From assembly GCF_963422355.1 (NCBI RefSeq), contig NC_085091.1:2026523-2090522 (forward strand): a stretch of 64,000 nucleotides of DNA. The letters are read 5' to 3'. Below, piece after piece: positions 34,463 through 46,430 of this stretch. This DNA comes from Corticium candelabrum. Taxonomy: Eukaryota > Porifera > Homoscleromorpha > Homosclerophorida > Plakinidae. How positions within the stretch are numbered: position 1 is the first letter of the stretch; each line of letters opens with the position of its first letter. The translations under genes and the position numbers were made by a program. The notes beneath the pieces are model-generated. The model ran no database searches. It saw only the letters and a list, made by a program, of their open reading frames with translations, and was not told where the DNA came from.

Positions 34463-35468
34463 GTTAAAGGGGAAGTCCAACAAAAATGAACTTAACTTGT
34501 ATGAGTAGATCTTACGAAGACAAATCGATCGGTATAAGTTACTCCGTTATCTTCGCTTTTGTATAGGAGAACGAGCGATGTTTCTGTGATGTGCAACGCC
34601 CACGCGCCTGCTCCAGGGATTAAGCTCCGCCCACTGCGAACGAATCAATGCGTTTACGGATGACTGCTACGGATATATCGAGAATGCCGAATGTGAATGC
34701 GAAGATATTATGAAGATCTGCTATCTTGCCGTCAGTGGTTCCTCTCTAAAGTAAAATGGTGTCGCTAGAGCTGTTTTCCCACCAGACTTTGAAGCAGAAT
34801 TCCTCAATACCACGGCTTACCTAGAGAACGCGCGTGTGCTTGATTATTTGTTTATCCTTGTTCTTTTAATATCCGAAGAGAAATGTTCAGCGCGCCGTCT
34901 GGCGTGTGCAACAGAGGATAATCCTATTTTTACATCCGGGATTGTGACCTTCTACCAATCAGCGGCAAAAGAAAGTGAGCAGACCGGATGTAAAAATAGG
35001 AACGTCTTCTGTAGCACACGCCAGACGGCGCGCTGAACGTTTCTCTTCGGATATTAAAAGAACAAAGATAAAAAATACTCAAGCACAAGCGCGTCCTCTA
35101 GGTAAGCCGTGGTATTGAGGAATTCTGCTTCAAAGTCTGGCGGAAAAACAGCTCTACCGACACCATTTTACTTTAGAGAGGAACCACTGACGGCAAGAAG
35201 GCAGATCTTCATAATATCTTGGCATTCACATTCGTCATTCTCGATATATCCGTAGCAGTCATCCGTAAACGCATTGATTCGTTCGCAGTGGGCGGAGCTT
35301 AATCGACCAGGAAGCGCGGAGCAGGCGCGTGGGCGTTGCACGTCACAGAAACATCGCTCGTTCTCGTATACAAAAGCGAAAATAACGGAGTAACTTATAC
35401 CGATCGATTTGTCTTGGTAAGATCTACTCATACAAGTGAAGTTCATTTTTGTTGAACTTCCCCTTTAA
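34463..35468. mobile_element. 1-kb foldback element at a TTAA site
   Basis: TTAAAGGGGAAGTCCAAC on the left faces GTTGAACTTCCCCTTTAA on the right. The arms are about 475 bp each and pair almost throughout, with a loop of about 45 bp (34940-34982). TTAA occurs at 34459-34462 and 35465-35468. The other cyclin L copy lacks the element entirely (around 990-995). Open frames inside are palindrome artefacts. TTAA suggests piggyBac-type mobilisation (inference). Confidence 0.85.
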
Positions 35469-36469
35469 GCAATTCTCACATCTTGTTTTTAGATTCCTTT
35501 TCCTGAGAACCCACCCTGGTGGTTGTTGTTTGAAGCTTGTTATGAAGACATTGAGGAGGTGTGCGCGTATGTATAGTCAGTGCAGCTAGACATGTTGTGT
35601 ACTGTGTCTTACTGTGTACTTCCTCTTGTGTAGGAAATCAGTTGCACTATCTTGGAACATTATGAAAGACCTTAAGTGAGTTAATATTGGATGGAGTTTT
35701 TCCTGTTTGCATTTTCAATTTTTGGTCATACTTAGAGAGAATTATTGAAACTAGTAGAGGCAGTAATGGAGGCTAAGAAACAACTTGAAGCTAAGAAAAC
35801 TGGGGTATGTAGCTTGACGTTCGTTCCCATATTATGATTTTTATTTCTTGTTTTTGTTAGGTAATTGTCAGTTCTAGAGACATCGAGACATCAAATGGTC
35901 TAAAGACTGGTAGTTGGACTAGCTCTCGTACGGCTTCGCCACAAGCTGGAAGTGCCACTGGATCGAAACCCACTGCTGACAAGTAGGATGAAAATTATGA
36001 CACTAGGAAAACTGATTCACAGTCAAGGAGGGAAGCAAAGTCTGGCGATGTAAGTCCTGTGGTTGTGTCTGACAGAAGCAGTGGGTCTCTCAGTGAGGAA
36101 AACAGTTGTGGTAGTGGTGATGAGAGCAGTGATAGTTCTCCACATGTCAGTCAGCGTAGCTCACCACGTCCAAACACGAGAGACCAGTTGCCTCGACCCT
36201 CAAATCTATCAAGACATTCTAGACGAAACGAGAGGAATGCATCTCCTATTCGTAGGCATCGCCAGCATCTATATAGCTCACGCAGTCGCAGCAGGTCAAG
36301 GGAGAGGAGGGATAGCCATGCAAGGGAAGGTCAGAGAGAACGATTTAGGGACTATAATGGTGATAGAAGATCAGGCTATGGATATGAACGTGATAAAAGT
36401 CGTAGGGATCATTACGGAAAGGCCTCTTACCAAGATGATAAGTATCGAGGAAAGTCTAAATACAGATGA

Positions 36470-37110
36470 AATAGTCCAGTCTGATTTGATTATATGCACA
36501 TAGGGCAGCATCTTTGGTATTAGTAAATAATGAAATTACGTTACTGTGTTGCTTACTAGTGTCTGATGTAGCTTATTGTATAATACATTGCCACCTGCAT
36601 CAGTTCTCTTCTTTTACACTTCTATAGAATGTTAGCTTGATGAACACAACCAGTACTACTAGCTTCATATTTGGTGTTCCATCTATAGGGTTTTTGAGTG
36701 GGACATAATCTCTGCCTTACATTTGGCACGCTGTGCCTTTAGCAAGCTGTAGGGAATTGCAACTACAATTGTAGCATGAACTACGTCGAATTGAGTTTAG
36801 ATACAGTCTAGTAATAATTATATACATGCATGCTTGTTTGTTATGCAAAATAGCACCACATTGAGCCTAGCCTTGTCCCCAGACTCACATGAGCTTGGCA
36901 ATGTCCGGTTCCTGAATTATATTTTCAACCTCCCAAACGGGTAATATGGGAACCGGACACTACTGCCAAGCTCAAGTGAGTCTAGGGACCCTCGAGGCTA
37001 ATTGAGCCTGTACAGTATCCTGTTTTAATAGTTGCAAGCCAAGATGCCCTTCTTGGTAATTTATTGCTCTGGCCAATCTAACTCTTGGATGGAACACTGA
37101 TTTGTAATGT
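36470..37110 (+). repeat. 3' flank shared with the 2.0-2.5 kb segment
   Basis: Aligns with 1975-2530. The main difference is the palindromic insertion at about 36880-36984. Confidence 0.75.
36880..36984. repeat. Nested palindrome (absent from the other copy)
   Basis: AGACTCAC...GAGCTTGGCA...TGTCCGGTTCC pairs with GGAACCGGACA...TGCCAAGCTC...GTGAGTCT. The other copy has only the outer AGACTCGCGTGAGTCT core. Confidence 0.8.
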
Positions 37111-38233
37111 TCCATTCTGTTTTATGTAGCTATTGACTTTGGTAGTGTATTAGTTTATCACGCAATGGCATGATACCAGAATGAATGTGTCAGTGCAGTC
37201 GTGTCTATGTGAGGACAGGGATTCTAAAAAATTTTAGTACTAAGATTACTTTACATTTAGAAGTTACAGAAGAAATTTGTTTATACTTTTCATTGCAATA
37301 TGGCAGAGGTGTTACTGTGATCAGCTCTTCCGTGGTTAAGCAATGCTTTACTACAAATTTTGTTTGGAAATGTGGGATGGAATTAACAGTAGCAACAAAA
37401 CAAATGTTGCTCAGGTACTAGTCAGGAGGGAAACAGACTTTTATTTGATCCTAACAATATCCAGGGAAGCCCATTAGTGACAAAGTTACACAGGTGACGT
37501 CCGTAAAGCGTACATCTCAGGTAAAAGCAACCTCATATTGTGCGTGAATTTCTGTGTGGTGTATAGTATTATCACAACAAAGTGTTGCAACTACTATTTA
37601 ATTAAGCCTTGAAACAGATAACTGTAGCTTTTATACTTCTCTCTGTCTGTATCCTGGACACCGTGGTCCTTTCATGCGAGGTTAGCAGGGGGGGATGTAT
37701 CACTTGACCTTGTCACCGTAAAGCAAACAAAGCCTTCTCAAACAAGTTCCCTTTGCTGGAGGTTATGTTTTGGCGTTAGTTTGTCCATGGACAAGATTAC
37801 TCAAACCATGGTGATGATCTTGGTGAAATTTGGCAGAAACAACTATTGATTAGTTTTATGAATTAAACGGGATCCGGGTGTCCTCTTGAGGGGTCGGCTC
37901 CACTTAAAACTTTTGTGACAAGAAAATTGAGATGACTCCCAATTTTGCTTCTGCACACCTGTACCATCTCGGTGCAATTATTGATATACACAAACATAGC
38001 ATGTCGATCTGTAAGTTGAATTGTTCAGATGGCATGTGATAGCTATGCGTGTTAATTATATTGTCACTGTTAAAAAAACAATACAGAATGGCTATAAATC
38101 ATTACTAAAGGAATCAAGAGTCCAATAGGATTATACCAACTAGTCTCGCTTAGCCAAAGATTTTCTGTAATTAACAGAACACAGCAGTTAGTCAAAAATT
38201 AGGTTGATGCACGATTTTCTGATTTCTAAATTA
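37111..38233. other. No recognisable gene
   Basis: A 78-codon plus-strand frame (37185-37421) shows no recognisable domain. The right end is likely the 3' UTR of the minus-strand membrane-protein gene. Confidence 0.4.
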
Positions 38234-41200
38234 TCACACATCAGTCTCTTGGTAGTTATGATCTAATGGAGAGGATGAAGACCTAGTTTGGTATTCTCTA
38301 GACGGACTTGTGTTTTCGTTTTGCCTAGTGAACACAACTGGTGCTAAGCTTGCCCCATCGGTTGTCTGCACTGGGGTTGCTACTGGAGGACCAGCTGGTA
38401 ATGTCTCAGTTTCACTTTGAAACCTGTCCCCATTTTGAAACCTGTTCTCCAAATGTTTGGTCTTGTTCTCCAAACGGTTGGTCGTGTGCTCCAAATGGTT
38501 GGTCTTGTTCTCCAATCCTTGGAGCCTACCCTTGTTATCATTTTCTGTAATTTCTAGCTGACGCACACGTTCTTCTAACTTCTTATCTTCCTGCTGGGGC
38601 AATTCTTTTGATGTTTTATGTGTGTTTTGTCTTTCAGTTTTTGCTGTGGTTGTAGCAATGTCCTTTAATAATCTGTTACCATCACTACTACTGGCGGCAC
38701 CTGTTGGTTGAACTACCCGTGTAGGACGAGATCGGAGCTGACCTATAATTGGGGCACCAGCTTCACGACTACGAGTATTGTCGCTGTAGGTATGTCGTTG
38801 GTCAGAGTTGCTTATATCTCTCTTGGAGTCTGATGAGCATTCTTCTTGCTCTTGCACATGGCTGCCACCAGTCGTGCTGATAGAATCTGCATCTTCACTC
38901 CAACTTTCCCTCCAACGACTGTTGTCAGGTTCTTCTGTTCTGTTACCTATTGAGAACAGTGGGTTGTCTTCATGACTGATCCTTTCTGGCTGTAGTGACA
39001 TTTCAGTGGTGTTAGTGCTTCTGTTTGCTTCTATAGAACAAGGAATAATAAAACTTCTATCAAACACTGTCACATTACGACTAAACTACACTAAGTCTAG
39101 CAGTAGAGTGCTTAAAATAGCCACACTATCTTAATTAATTCTTGAATGGACTCTCTAATGGTAATTATAGAGTCTCTTCAAAGATTTGTTTGGTATCTTG
39201 TCATACTTATCAAAGTTCTTTACAAAACTTGCAACAGATATACAAGTGATGTTCTCATAATGATTAAAGCACCAGACAATGATCAAAATGTTGCTGAAAG
39301 TTCTTGGTTTTGGACAATTAGAAAAGATCGAATTCATTTAGTCTAGGGGTGTATTGGCATCTCGAGATGGAAATGAAATGGTACGTGTAGGTAAGTGGGT
39401 TTGTTCAACAACCAGCATACAACCATTAACACAAATGCAAATGTTTGGTGGAGATATTCCTATAGCAAAATTCAATTTTCAATGGACTGTAAATTACATC
39501 AGCACACAAGCCAAACATGTATCAAAGTGAACAAATGGTGATAAACAGCTGCATAGGAAGATGAAGATGATTTTCTGTAGGGGCGTCATCACATGACAGA
39601 CCACACCTACCTAAACTTTATAAAATAGGAATAGGCATAGGAAAATGAGCTAGGAGGCTGTGGTCACGCCCAGCAAGTGTTGTAATTGCAAAAATTTTAC
39701 AGATGCCGCTGTGGTTCCTACATCACTGATAAATCTATCTTTTATTATCACAGTTAGCTCACCGTATGGGCAAACTCCTGTGATCGACCGAGCAAGTGTG
39801 TTGAATTTATCATTGGGTTGAGAATATATTAAGTTCCTGCAACTAAGTTGACCTTTCTACTTTAGGTCTCGTGCAAACACCTAGATGTATTGCTCTAAAC
39901 AGCTAGTACTCATTGACAGCTCGTTTGCTGGCATGGTTAGCAGCAACACAGAAACTTGACAAGTTTCAGCAACAGCTCAGTTGTTGTGTATGCTGCATGA
40001 CATCATGCATATGATAAGTGATGAAACTGCATGAGCAATGAAGATGTTTTCATCAAAATCATTGCTAAAGAACGTGAGCCATGACATCATTATGGTCAAA
40101 ATGCATGTGCAGACAGTGTGTTCCTCAAGCTTTTTTGATACATCCATTACCCTTCTCATCTAAAATTTGTTTTCCAATAGAAATCTAAAAAGGGTAGCAC
40201 ATCCATGGTGATGGCGCAAATCACTGGCTCCTAACAAAAGGGATAGTAATAACTATTATATAATAGTTTTATATCAGTTTGACAACGTGGTCTTTAGGGC
40301 TTGACTTTTTGAGAAATCGCTTAATAGATCCTGTTCACAGAAGAGTTATTGTAAGTTAGTTCAGCAAAAGTGCAACGACAGTCATAACATGTTCATCTGA
40401 TAAAACTTTTAACATCCTTATTATACCATTAGGACTGTGGAATACTTTGTCACACTTTTGGAAATGAATACATGTACTTACAATGAAGTATAGCAAAGCT
40501 GGCTTGTTGCTCTACTGAGTTGTTCAAGATTTTGCAAAGGCAGAGCATGGTGTCATATGAAGGCACGGCAAAGCATCATCTGGGTCAAAAATGTTAGTAT
40601 GGTTGTGTCAATTGCTTCTGATAAGAGAAGACAGAAACAGTTTTTGAAAGGCCAAATAACATCAGTCTGTGGCACAGGTGTATTTGGCTACGTGTATTTT
40701 TACAGCAAACCTTGCTAAAATTAGTACAAATTTAGGTACATTAAAATATTTATTTCGGTATTTATATCACTTATTAAATAATCAATATCAACAGTTGCAG
40801 CCCAAAATGTTTCTTGGGGCACAATTTGTGCCCCTCTAGCAAATTTGTCTAGTATCCGTGAAAAAGTTGGTCAAACAGAGGGAGTAACTGGTCCCACTAT
40901 ACAATGTAAGTAGACAAACAACAATGCTGGGTCAAAGGCCAAACCTTACGCAGTACTTTCTTTGTTTGAGGTAATGTGGATCTGCAATACCTAAATCGTC
41001 AGCAGATAATAAACTTCTTCTCCTGGGGGGGGGGGGGAGACGACTGGCTGGACACTCAAGCCTACACAGAACTAACAAACATTCCCAAATATTTGGTGTC
41101 TAAGTTCATGCGTCTGAAAGTACATGTCATGCTAATATTAAATGATGTCCCAATGTTTTGAAGCTACAGGACTGACTTTTCAAAGAACAGTAAAAAAGTG

Positions 41201-42250
41201 AGAAAATGAGACTAAAACAAATACATCCTCTATTAAAGAATTTTGTGGACCTATTTCAATCATTCGTTCCTATATTTATCAAATTTAATACAGTAGTTTT
41301 TCGAAAAAGTGCTGTAAGGGTTTGCTCTCATATTTTTATGCATCAATTTACTACTAGTGTACTATTAGTCTACATGTATTATATCAAACACCGGCACCTG
41401 TCTGTCTTCTTCGTAGGTAGGTCTGATCCGAATCAATTGTTTCAGTAAAACGTCTTTGTCCTTGAACACAATTATTGTTTACTCAAGAAATATGTTCTGA
41501 ACCAATTTCAACACCTGTGCCGTCATAGGTAGGGTATTGTTGTACAGTTATGTGTTGTATATTCTGGACACCAAAAAAAAAATTTGTATGAGTTGTGTTT
41601 TTGTCACCCGCATCACTTGCTACAGCGTTTTCAGCACCTACAGTATTTCAAATCAATGATACCTAGGTCCTGGTGGTGAGTGCAAACTTTAAGAGTACCC
41701 GTACCTTCTTTACCTTGGTTTTCTTGAGTCCACAACAAATAGGATGAAAGAATGATGTAAATTCCAAAAGGAATCCCGCATCCCATGATGGCAACTGTGT
41801 CATAAACTGTACTCGTTTGAATGCCTACATATAGTATTGTTAATTATGGTACAGATGCTAGTCATTCTCAAATTTGCAGACCAAAGAAAATAGAAACAGG
41901 TTTGGCAAATAGAGTGATGAGATCAGAGAACCATAGAACTGTAGGTGCACAAAGTTGTGACATGCGGATGATTTTTAATTGTGCTGCCACTAATACAACT
42001 ACTAGAATGTAGACTGCCACATTGATCCAATCTAAAAACCAATCTTTTAAATTAATTATATTAATACTTACAAACATTAATTAATTACCTGAAAAATTGG
42101 CTTCGTCTTTATTGCTATTCAATAGCATGATGTGGTTAATGTCCTTCCCATTTGTTTGAGACATCAAATGAGGGCCTCTGACAGCATTTAAAAGAATTGG
42201 AATAGCGAAGGAAAGCCTCGAGACTACATTCTTCCACGTTGCTTTCACTT
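38234..42250 (-). CDS. Multi-pass membrane protein, 3' exons with coiled-coil tail (partial)
   Basis: Four minus-strand exons join in frame, all phase 1: 42250-42089, 42031-41882, 41824-41714 and 39030-38234. The second holds one or two hydrophobic segments (VYILVVVLVAA; LWFSDLITLF) and the third another (GIPFGIYIILSSYLLW). The last, 264 residues, is a hydrophilic Ser/Thr/Glu-rich tail with a heptad stretch of LENKT..HLE-type repeats around 38530-38410. This suggests a plasma or organelle membrane protein with a cytoplasmic oligomerising C-terminus. I do not recognise the family. The 2.7-kb intron 41713-39031 could hide further exons. Upstream exons should lie beyond 42250 but MITEs occupy that region. 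Confidence 0.6.
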
Positions 42251-42281
42251 CTGTACAAAATGAAACGCACCACATTAGCTA

Positions 42282-42526
42282 GGCCGCGTTCGATTGGGCT
42301 CTTCCAGAAGAGGCTCCGTGTACACGCCCCTTTTCCAACTTCTACAGTTTTGCCGCTATAGTTGGAAGAGTCAACTCTACCGACTCTGCTGCTAGTTGGA
42401 AGAGCATGCCCCTTTCCAACCTCTACCACGCCCCTCTTCCAACCTCTCCCAGCTCTGTGCTGGAAGAAGTTGGAAGAGGGGCGTGCTCTTCCAGATTCTT
42501 CTGGAAGAGCCCAATCGAACGGGCCC
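42282..42526. mobile_element. PIF/Harbinger-like MITE
   Basis: Left GGCCGCGTTCGATTGGGCTC and right GAGCCCAATCGAACGGGCCCC-type inverted ends, 245 bp, flanked by CTA at 42279-42281 and 42527-42529. The interior has repeated gttggaagag words. A 3-bp CTA duplication and GGGCC-type ends fit PIF/Harbinger (inference). Confidence 0.7.
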
Positions 42527-42536
42527 CTAGTTATAG

Positions 42537-42600
42537 CAGTATAGCCACGTGTCACTTATCCGACGTTCGCTTATCCGACACGCCGGTTATCGGACAGGTC
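42537..42600. mobile_element. Pogo/Tigger-like terminal repeat
   Basis: CAGTATAGCC followed by two copies of cttatccgac and a ttatcggac word is the layout of Tigger/jerky-type ends. A matching opposite end is not clear; ttatccaac words at 42850-42885 are in the same orientation. Probably a fragment. Confidence 0.5.
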
Positions 42601-42934
42601 AAACTTGTCATGTGGGGGATCACGGGGCTAGTCAGCTGCGTACGTGTACAGTACATACATTTACATCCACGTGCATGTCAGTCAGTTCTTTCGTAAAGCA
42701 AGTTTGAGAGTGAGTTCAAGCATTTCTTCTCGTTGTCTTCTACATTCATTTACATGTACATTCATTCCACATCTACATTCAGTATACCTAGTGTGGAAAA
42801 AATGCCGTATAATATGAACAATAGTTGAGTTCGTAATACCTTCTGTTATCCAACATTTTCACTTATCCAACAGGGGTCCAGGCGAATTTTTTTTGGACAC
42901 CCTTTCGACTTAGCCGCTGGTAGTACGAGGCTAG

Positions 42935-43164
42935 CGGCGCGGCCTTTGATTCTTGGTAGTCAATGGACACGTTACAACTGTGATTTTGACATAAATGAAG
43001 TGGTCTTTTTGTGCATCTCTCGAGCAGTAACCTGCACCGTTTATTTAAAGGGCCCCAGTTTTGAACATCATCTGCTGAACGTTGTTTTCTCTGCGCAAAT
43101 CGACTTCAAATAGATTGGACGGCAGGTAACGTGATTTATAAATTACTATGAATTGCCGTGAAAC

Positions 43165-43197
<33 letters not shown>

Positions 43198-44126
43198 AGT
43201 CTTTCTTGGGTGCATGTGCTACGTGCACATTAGTAACTGGATTGTGCGTCAATATTTGCACTGTTGCATCCACTTCATACATCAAATTGTGTACTATGTA
43301 TTGCAAATTTATTTCGGAAATTCCTGTGTGCAATTGAATAATACGGAATTAATAATATGATACATGCATGCAATTAGAAAAGTGCAAAGTACTCAGGCAA
43401 TTTAGTTAATAAAATTACGTTAACTATTCTTATTTAAGTTGATGGTATCACTCATTGATGGTATCACTCATTGTGTTGTTGACACTTGTAGGTATACCTG
43501 GGATGCCTTTTGCCAATTGGCATTTTATTTCAAACAACATACCATGGCATTGGTCATTACATGGTTGGTGACATGAATGACAGTATACTGTGGTGTGTGT
43601 GTGTGTGTGTGCGTGTTGTAGATATCAACAGTTATATTCGTTATTGTGCCAATACACAACAGACTTTTCCTATAGACATTAGAGATAACGTGAGGTAATT
43701 GTGTTCTGCTTCTTTGTGAAGTGATATTTTGACATTAAATTAACATGTACAAACCAAGAAGGATGACATCTGTCTATTTCGATGATTTAAACTACCCAGT
43801 ATTGATGACAATTACATGATGTGTACTTGTCATTTTGTTGTTCTTTGTTTCTTCGTTTGTTGTAATATGTATCTACATACAGACTAGTCTCTCGTACCCA
43901 GACCTTAACCCCACCCTCAAGATTCCAGCAGGGAAACGGTTAGTGTTACGTACCCAGACCTTAACCATGCCCTCAAACCGCACAGGGGAGGGGGCAGACT
44001 GGGTTCAGAAGTGTAAGCCAGTGTATCTGTACATTGCTTCTGCACTCTTGTAAAGAACATTTGTTTTATGAGTTTCAGCTCATTCATAATTTAGTACACT
44101 TTCGAGCTAGTTTAGTAACTTGATTA
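42935..44126. repeat. Left arm of a large inverted repeat
   Basis: Reverse-complement match to about 46975-49705, traceable at ggctagcggcgcggcc, through cgttgttttctctgcgc, gccaattggcattttat, tcgttattgtg, and out to gtttcagctcattcat. It holds an ATT microsatellite at 43169-43196 and a short GT run at 43592-43612. Confidence 0.85.
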
Positions 44127-44416
44127 AATCTTATGCATGTGTCACACCAGGAAAGTACAGTAGAGTACAAACTTTTACAGTCTTGTCTTATTATATAATG
44201 TTGGCTGGTGGACAACGATTCACACACTGCAAGTTGGATCTGTGGTTCGCTGGACATTCAAAGTTTGCAATCCATCGAAAGATTGCTTCTCCTGAGAAGT
44301 CCAAGTCACCATTCAGTCTTCGATTCTCTTACATCAGAAATGCAGAATATCTCTGTCATGTCCTTTCCCCAGATGATGTAGAAGAAACAACATCAAATGG
44401 GCTAGAAGACTACTAA
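43493..44416 (+). CDS. Putative exons of an unidentified gene
   Basis: Three exon-like pieces: about 43493-43562 (after acttgtag), 43621-43694 (after gtgttgtag; [20 protein letters not shown]) and 44149-44416 (after cacaccag, ending in TAG-containing DY stop at 44416). The second is also kept open in the inverted copy at about 48627-48700, with S/T and A/V changes. The last is outside the repeat. Product unknown; exon joining is inferred from splice-like ends only, and frame continuity across all three was not established. Confidence 0.3.
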
Positions 44417-45012
44417 GAATGGGCTAGATGTTTTACTAACTTTTTGCCTTTTTCGCTGTTACGTTGACTGTTGTGTTGTGTAATGCCTATATATATATAG
44501 CAGCGTAGATCTTTGTATTTTTCTACGTCACAGCTCATAGCTGTGCCAGTAAGGGCTACATTTGCACCCATGCAAGGCAGATGAATGAATAAACCACTGT
44601 CTGCATGTCTACATGTCTAATACTAATACATATTGAATTTTAATTGGTGTCCGGAAATTTTGTATATGGGTTTAGAGCACGCTTTGCAAAAATTTTTGAA
44701 TAAATATTTTGAACATGACACTTCAACGCATGTGTCTCGCGATTGAAGTCTGTTGTGGCAGTAAAATTTGTTGCAGGTATGTATTGCCTGCAGCCATTGA
44801 TTGTAGGCAACACTGTCAGGGCATTGGTTGGTGTCACTGAAACCTGGAAGAGAGATCAATAGCTCTCAGACAGACAGACAGATAGACAGATTGTTTTATT
44901 GATTTTAAACTTTAAAAGATACAACAAAAGCAAATTTTCAAATATAAAAAATAGACAGCACAGATGGACAGACAGATGGACGACAGACAGACAGACAGAT
45001 AGACAGACAGAG
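44417..45012. repeat. Non-coding with CAGA microsatellites
   Basis: CAGA-type tracts at 44868-44892 and 44965-45012, separated by an AT-rich piece. The second directly abuts the 5' end of LINE copy D. Confidence 0.8.
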
Positions 45013-46430
45013 TGCACTACTACTTTTACGACATTGTCATGTACCAAGGATAAACCACCTACCTAGATCAGTTGTTCCTTCTTGTCTTCAACCTGCTGCA
45101 GAGATCCATGATGAATTGACTAGAACTACACTTAACGATAATTTGAAGTTACAGTCAATTGATGACTGCAAATGGAGACATGCTACTCTAAAAATCAAGC
45201 ATGGAGGTTTTGGATTGATATCAATGGAAGAATCATCAAGCATTGCCTTTGTAGCAAGTTGGGCTTACAGTATACCTCTCCGCTTCCCAAGCTTGCAAGA
45301 ATCTGTTGATACTATTCACTCAACAGACCTAGAATTACTATCTCAATCATTGGCATATCACTTAATTAAACTCAGCTTTTTTGTCCTTACCTTTGTCTCC
45401 ATCTTTGAATGACAATTTGGGAAATAAGCTCCAAATCTTTGTGATTAGTCTTTAAATCCTGTGAAGCTTTAACAACGAATTACTCAAGGAATTGACAAAC
45501 TAAGGGCAGATTTGATCTTAGATGATGCAAAAGGTGCTAGAGATGCTGCCAGGTTACGATCTCTACAAGGAAGAGGAGCAGGAGCTTGGTTAGAATCAGT
45601 CCCTACTTCAGAAAAGTTCGCAATGAATAAGAATGAATTTCAGACAGCGGCTTTTCTGAGACTAGGACAACCGATGCCTTTCAATTCTTGTGTAATACAC
45701 TGTAACTGTGGCAGGGAACTGGATGCTGATGGTTACCATCTGCTCACTTGTAAGCTTGGTGGAGGCCCTGTGTGGGAACACAATAATCTTGTGGCACAGT
45801 GCTGTCAGTGTCTCAGGGACTTGCAACTGCATCACAAAAAAGAACCTAAGAATCAATATATAGACACTGAAGACAGACCAGACATAATAGTGTATGATTC
45901 AGGAATAGGTGCCAATGTCGAACTCGATTTCTCTCTGGCACATTCATTCATTTAGTAGCGACACAGTGGTAAGAGCATCGAGAGAGGACAGATTTGCAGC
46001 TGCAAAAAGAGAGAAGAAAATAAATAAATAAATATTCAAATCAACAGCATCCAGGGTCATGCAAAGCTACCTTCATTCCATTGATTTTTGAACATTTTGG
46101 TTGTTAGGGAGAAAAGGCAGACAATTATTTGAACCAGCTGGCCAAGAGATTGAGAGATGTAGAAAGTGGATCAAGTGAAGCACAGTTAGTTTAGAGGACA
46201 ATGGAGAAAGAGACTATCAATATGCCTTCAGAAGTCCAATTCCAATGTAATATTGAGAAGAATTGCAGAGAGAAATGAAGAATTGGACGACAATGAAAGA
46301 GACATTCAGAACATCATTCATAAGAGTTTTAGTAGTATTCGATCTGTATGTCTCAGTAGATGGACATTTAGCTTAGCAGTTATACCTATAGTGTTCTTGT
46401 AAAATTTTGCTTTTTGTGTTCAATAGCGAC
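45013..46430 (+). pseudogene. RLE-type LINE copy D (plus strand, decayed)
   Basis: Starts right after CAGA repeats with linker-region sequence (CKWRHATLKIKHGGFGL, about 45170-45220). It continues with ARLRSLQGRGAGAWL (about 45550), CNCGRELDADGYHLLTCKLG, RPDIIVYD and LDFSLAHS (45512-45955), then broken C-terminal blocks (FEHFG at about 46090). Stops and shifts interrupt it at 45412, 45955 and later. The tail meets CAGA repeats at 46430-46481. It shares the C-terminal plan with copies A-C. A further short 3' tail (atatgtatttt + CAGA) lies at about 46555-46605. Confidence 0.8.

Larger units (their letters stand above)
32840..36469 (+). pseudogene. Cyclin L pseudogene (second cyclin box to RS domain)
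   Basis: Exon-like blocks: 32840-32935 (SVIKAERRILK), 32987-33025 (ELGFCVPVKHPHK), 33081-33142, 33260-33359 ([19 protein letters not shown]), 35493-35558, 35634-35675, about 35737-35804, and about 35861-36469 (RS domain). Lesions visible: a frameshift in the 33081 block, a TGA formed at the splice joint where the family has Trp, TAA for CAA at the end of the 35634 block, and TAG for GAG (near 35984). The last two are directly confirmed by sense codons in the copy at 1.0-2.0 kb. The intron 33360-35492 holds LINE pieces and a foldback. Upstream exons were not found with confidence. The RS domain itself stays open (36059-36469). Confidence 0.8.

Noticed and set aside
34836-35446. Open frames on both strands inside the 1-kb foldback
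   Set aside because: Mirror translations of the two palindromic arms with no recognised domain.
37185-37421. 78-codon plus-strand frame as a gene
   Set aside because: No domain, no splice partners, and composition like the surrounding non-coding DNA.
42136-42696. Open frames with LPTLLLVGRACP-type repeats
   Set aside because: Products of the Harbinger-like MITE's internal repeats.
42850-42885. Right terminal repeat for the pogo-like end at 42537
   Set aside because: The ttatccaac words there run in the same orientation as the left end, so they do not form an inverted partner.
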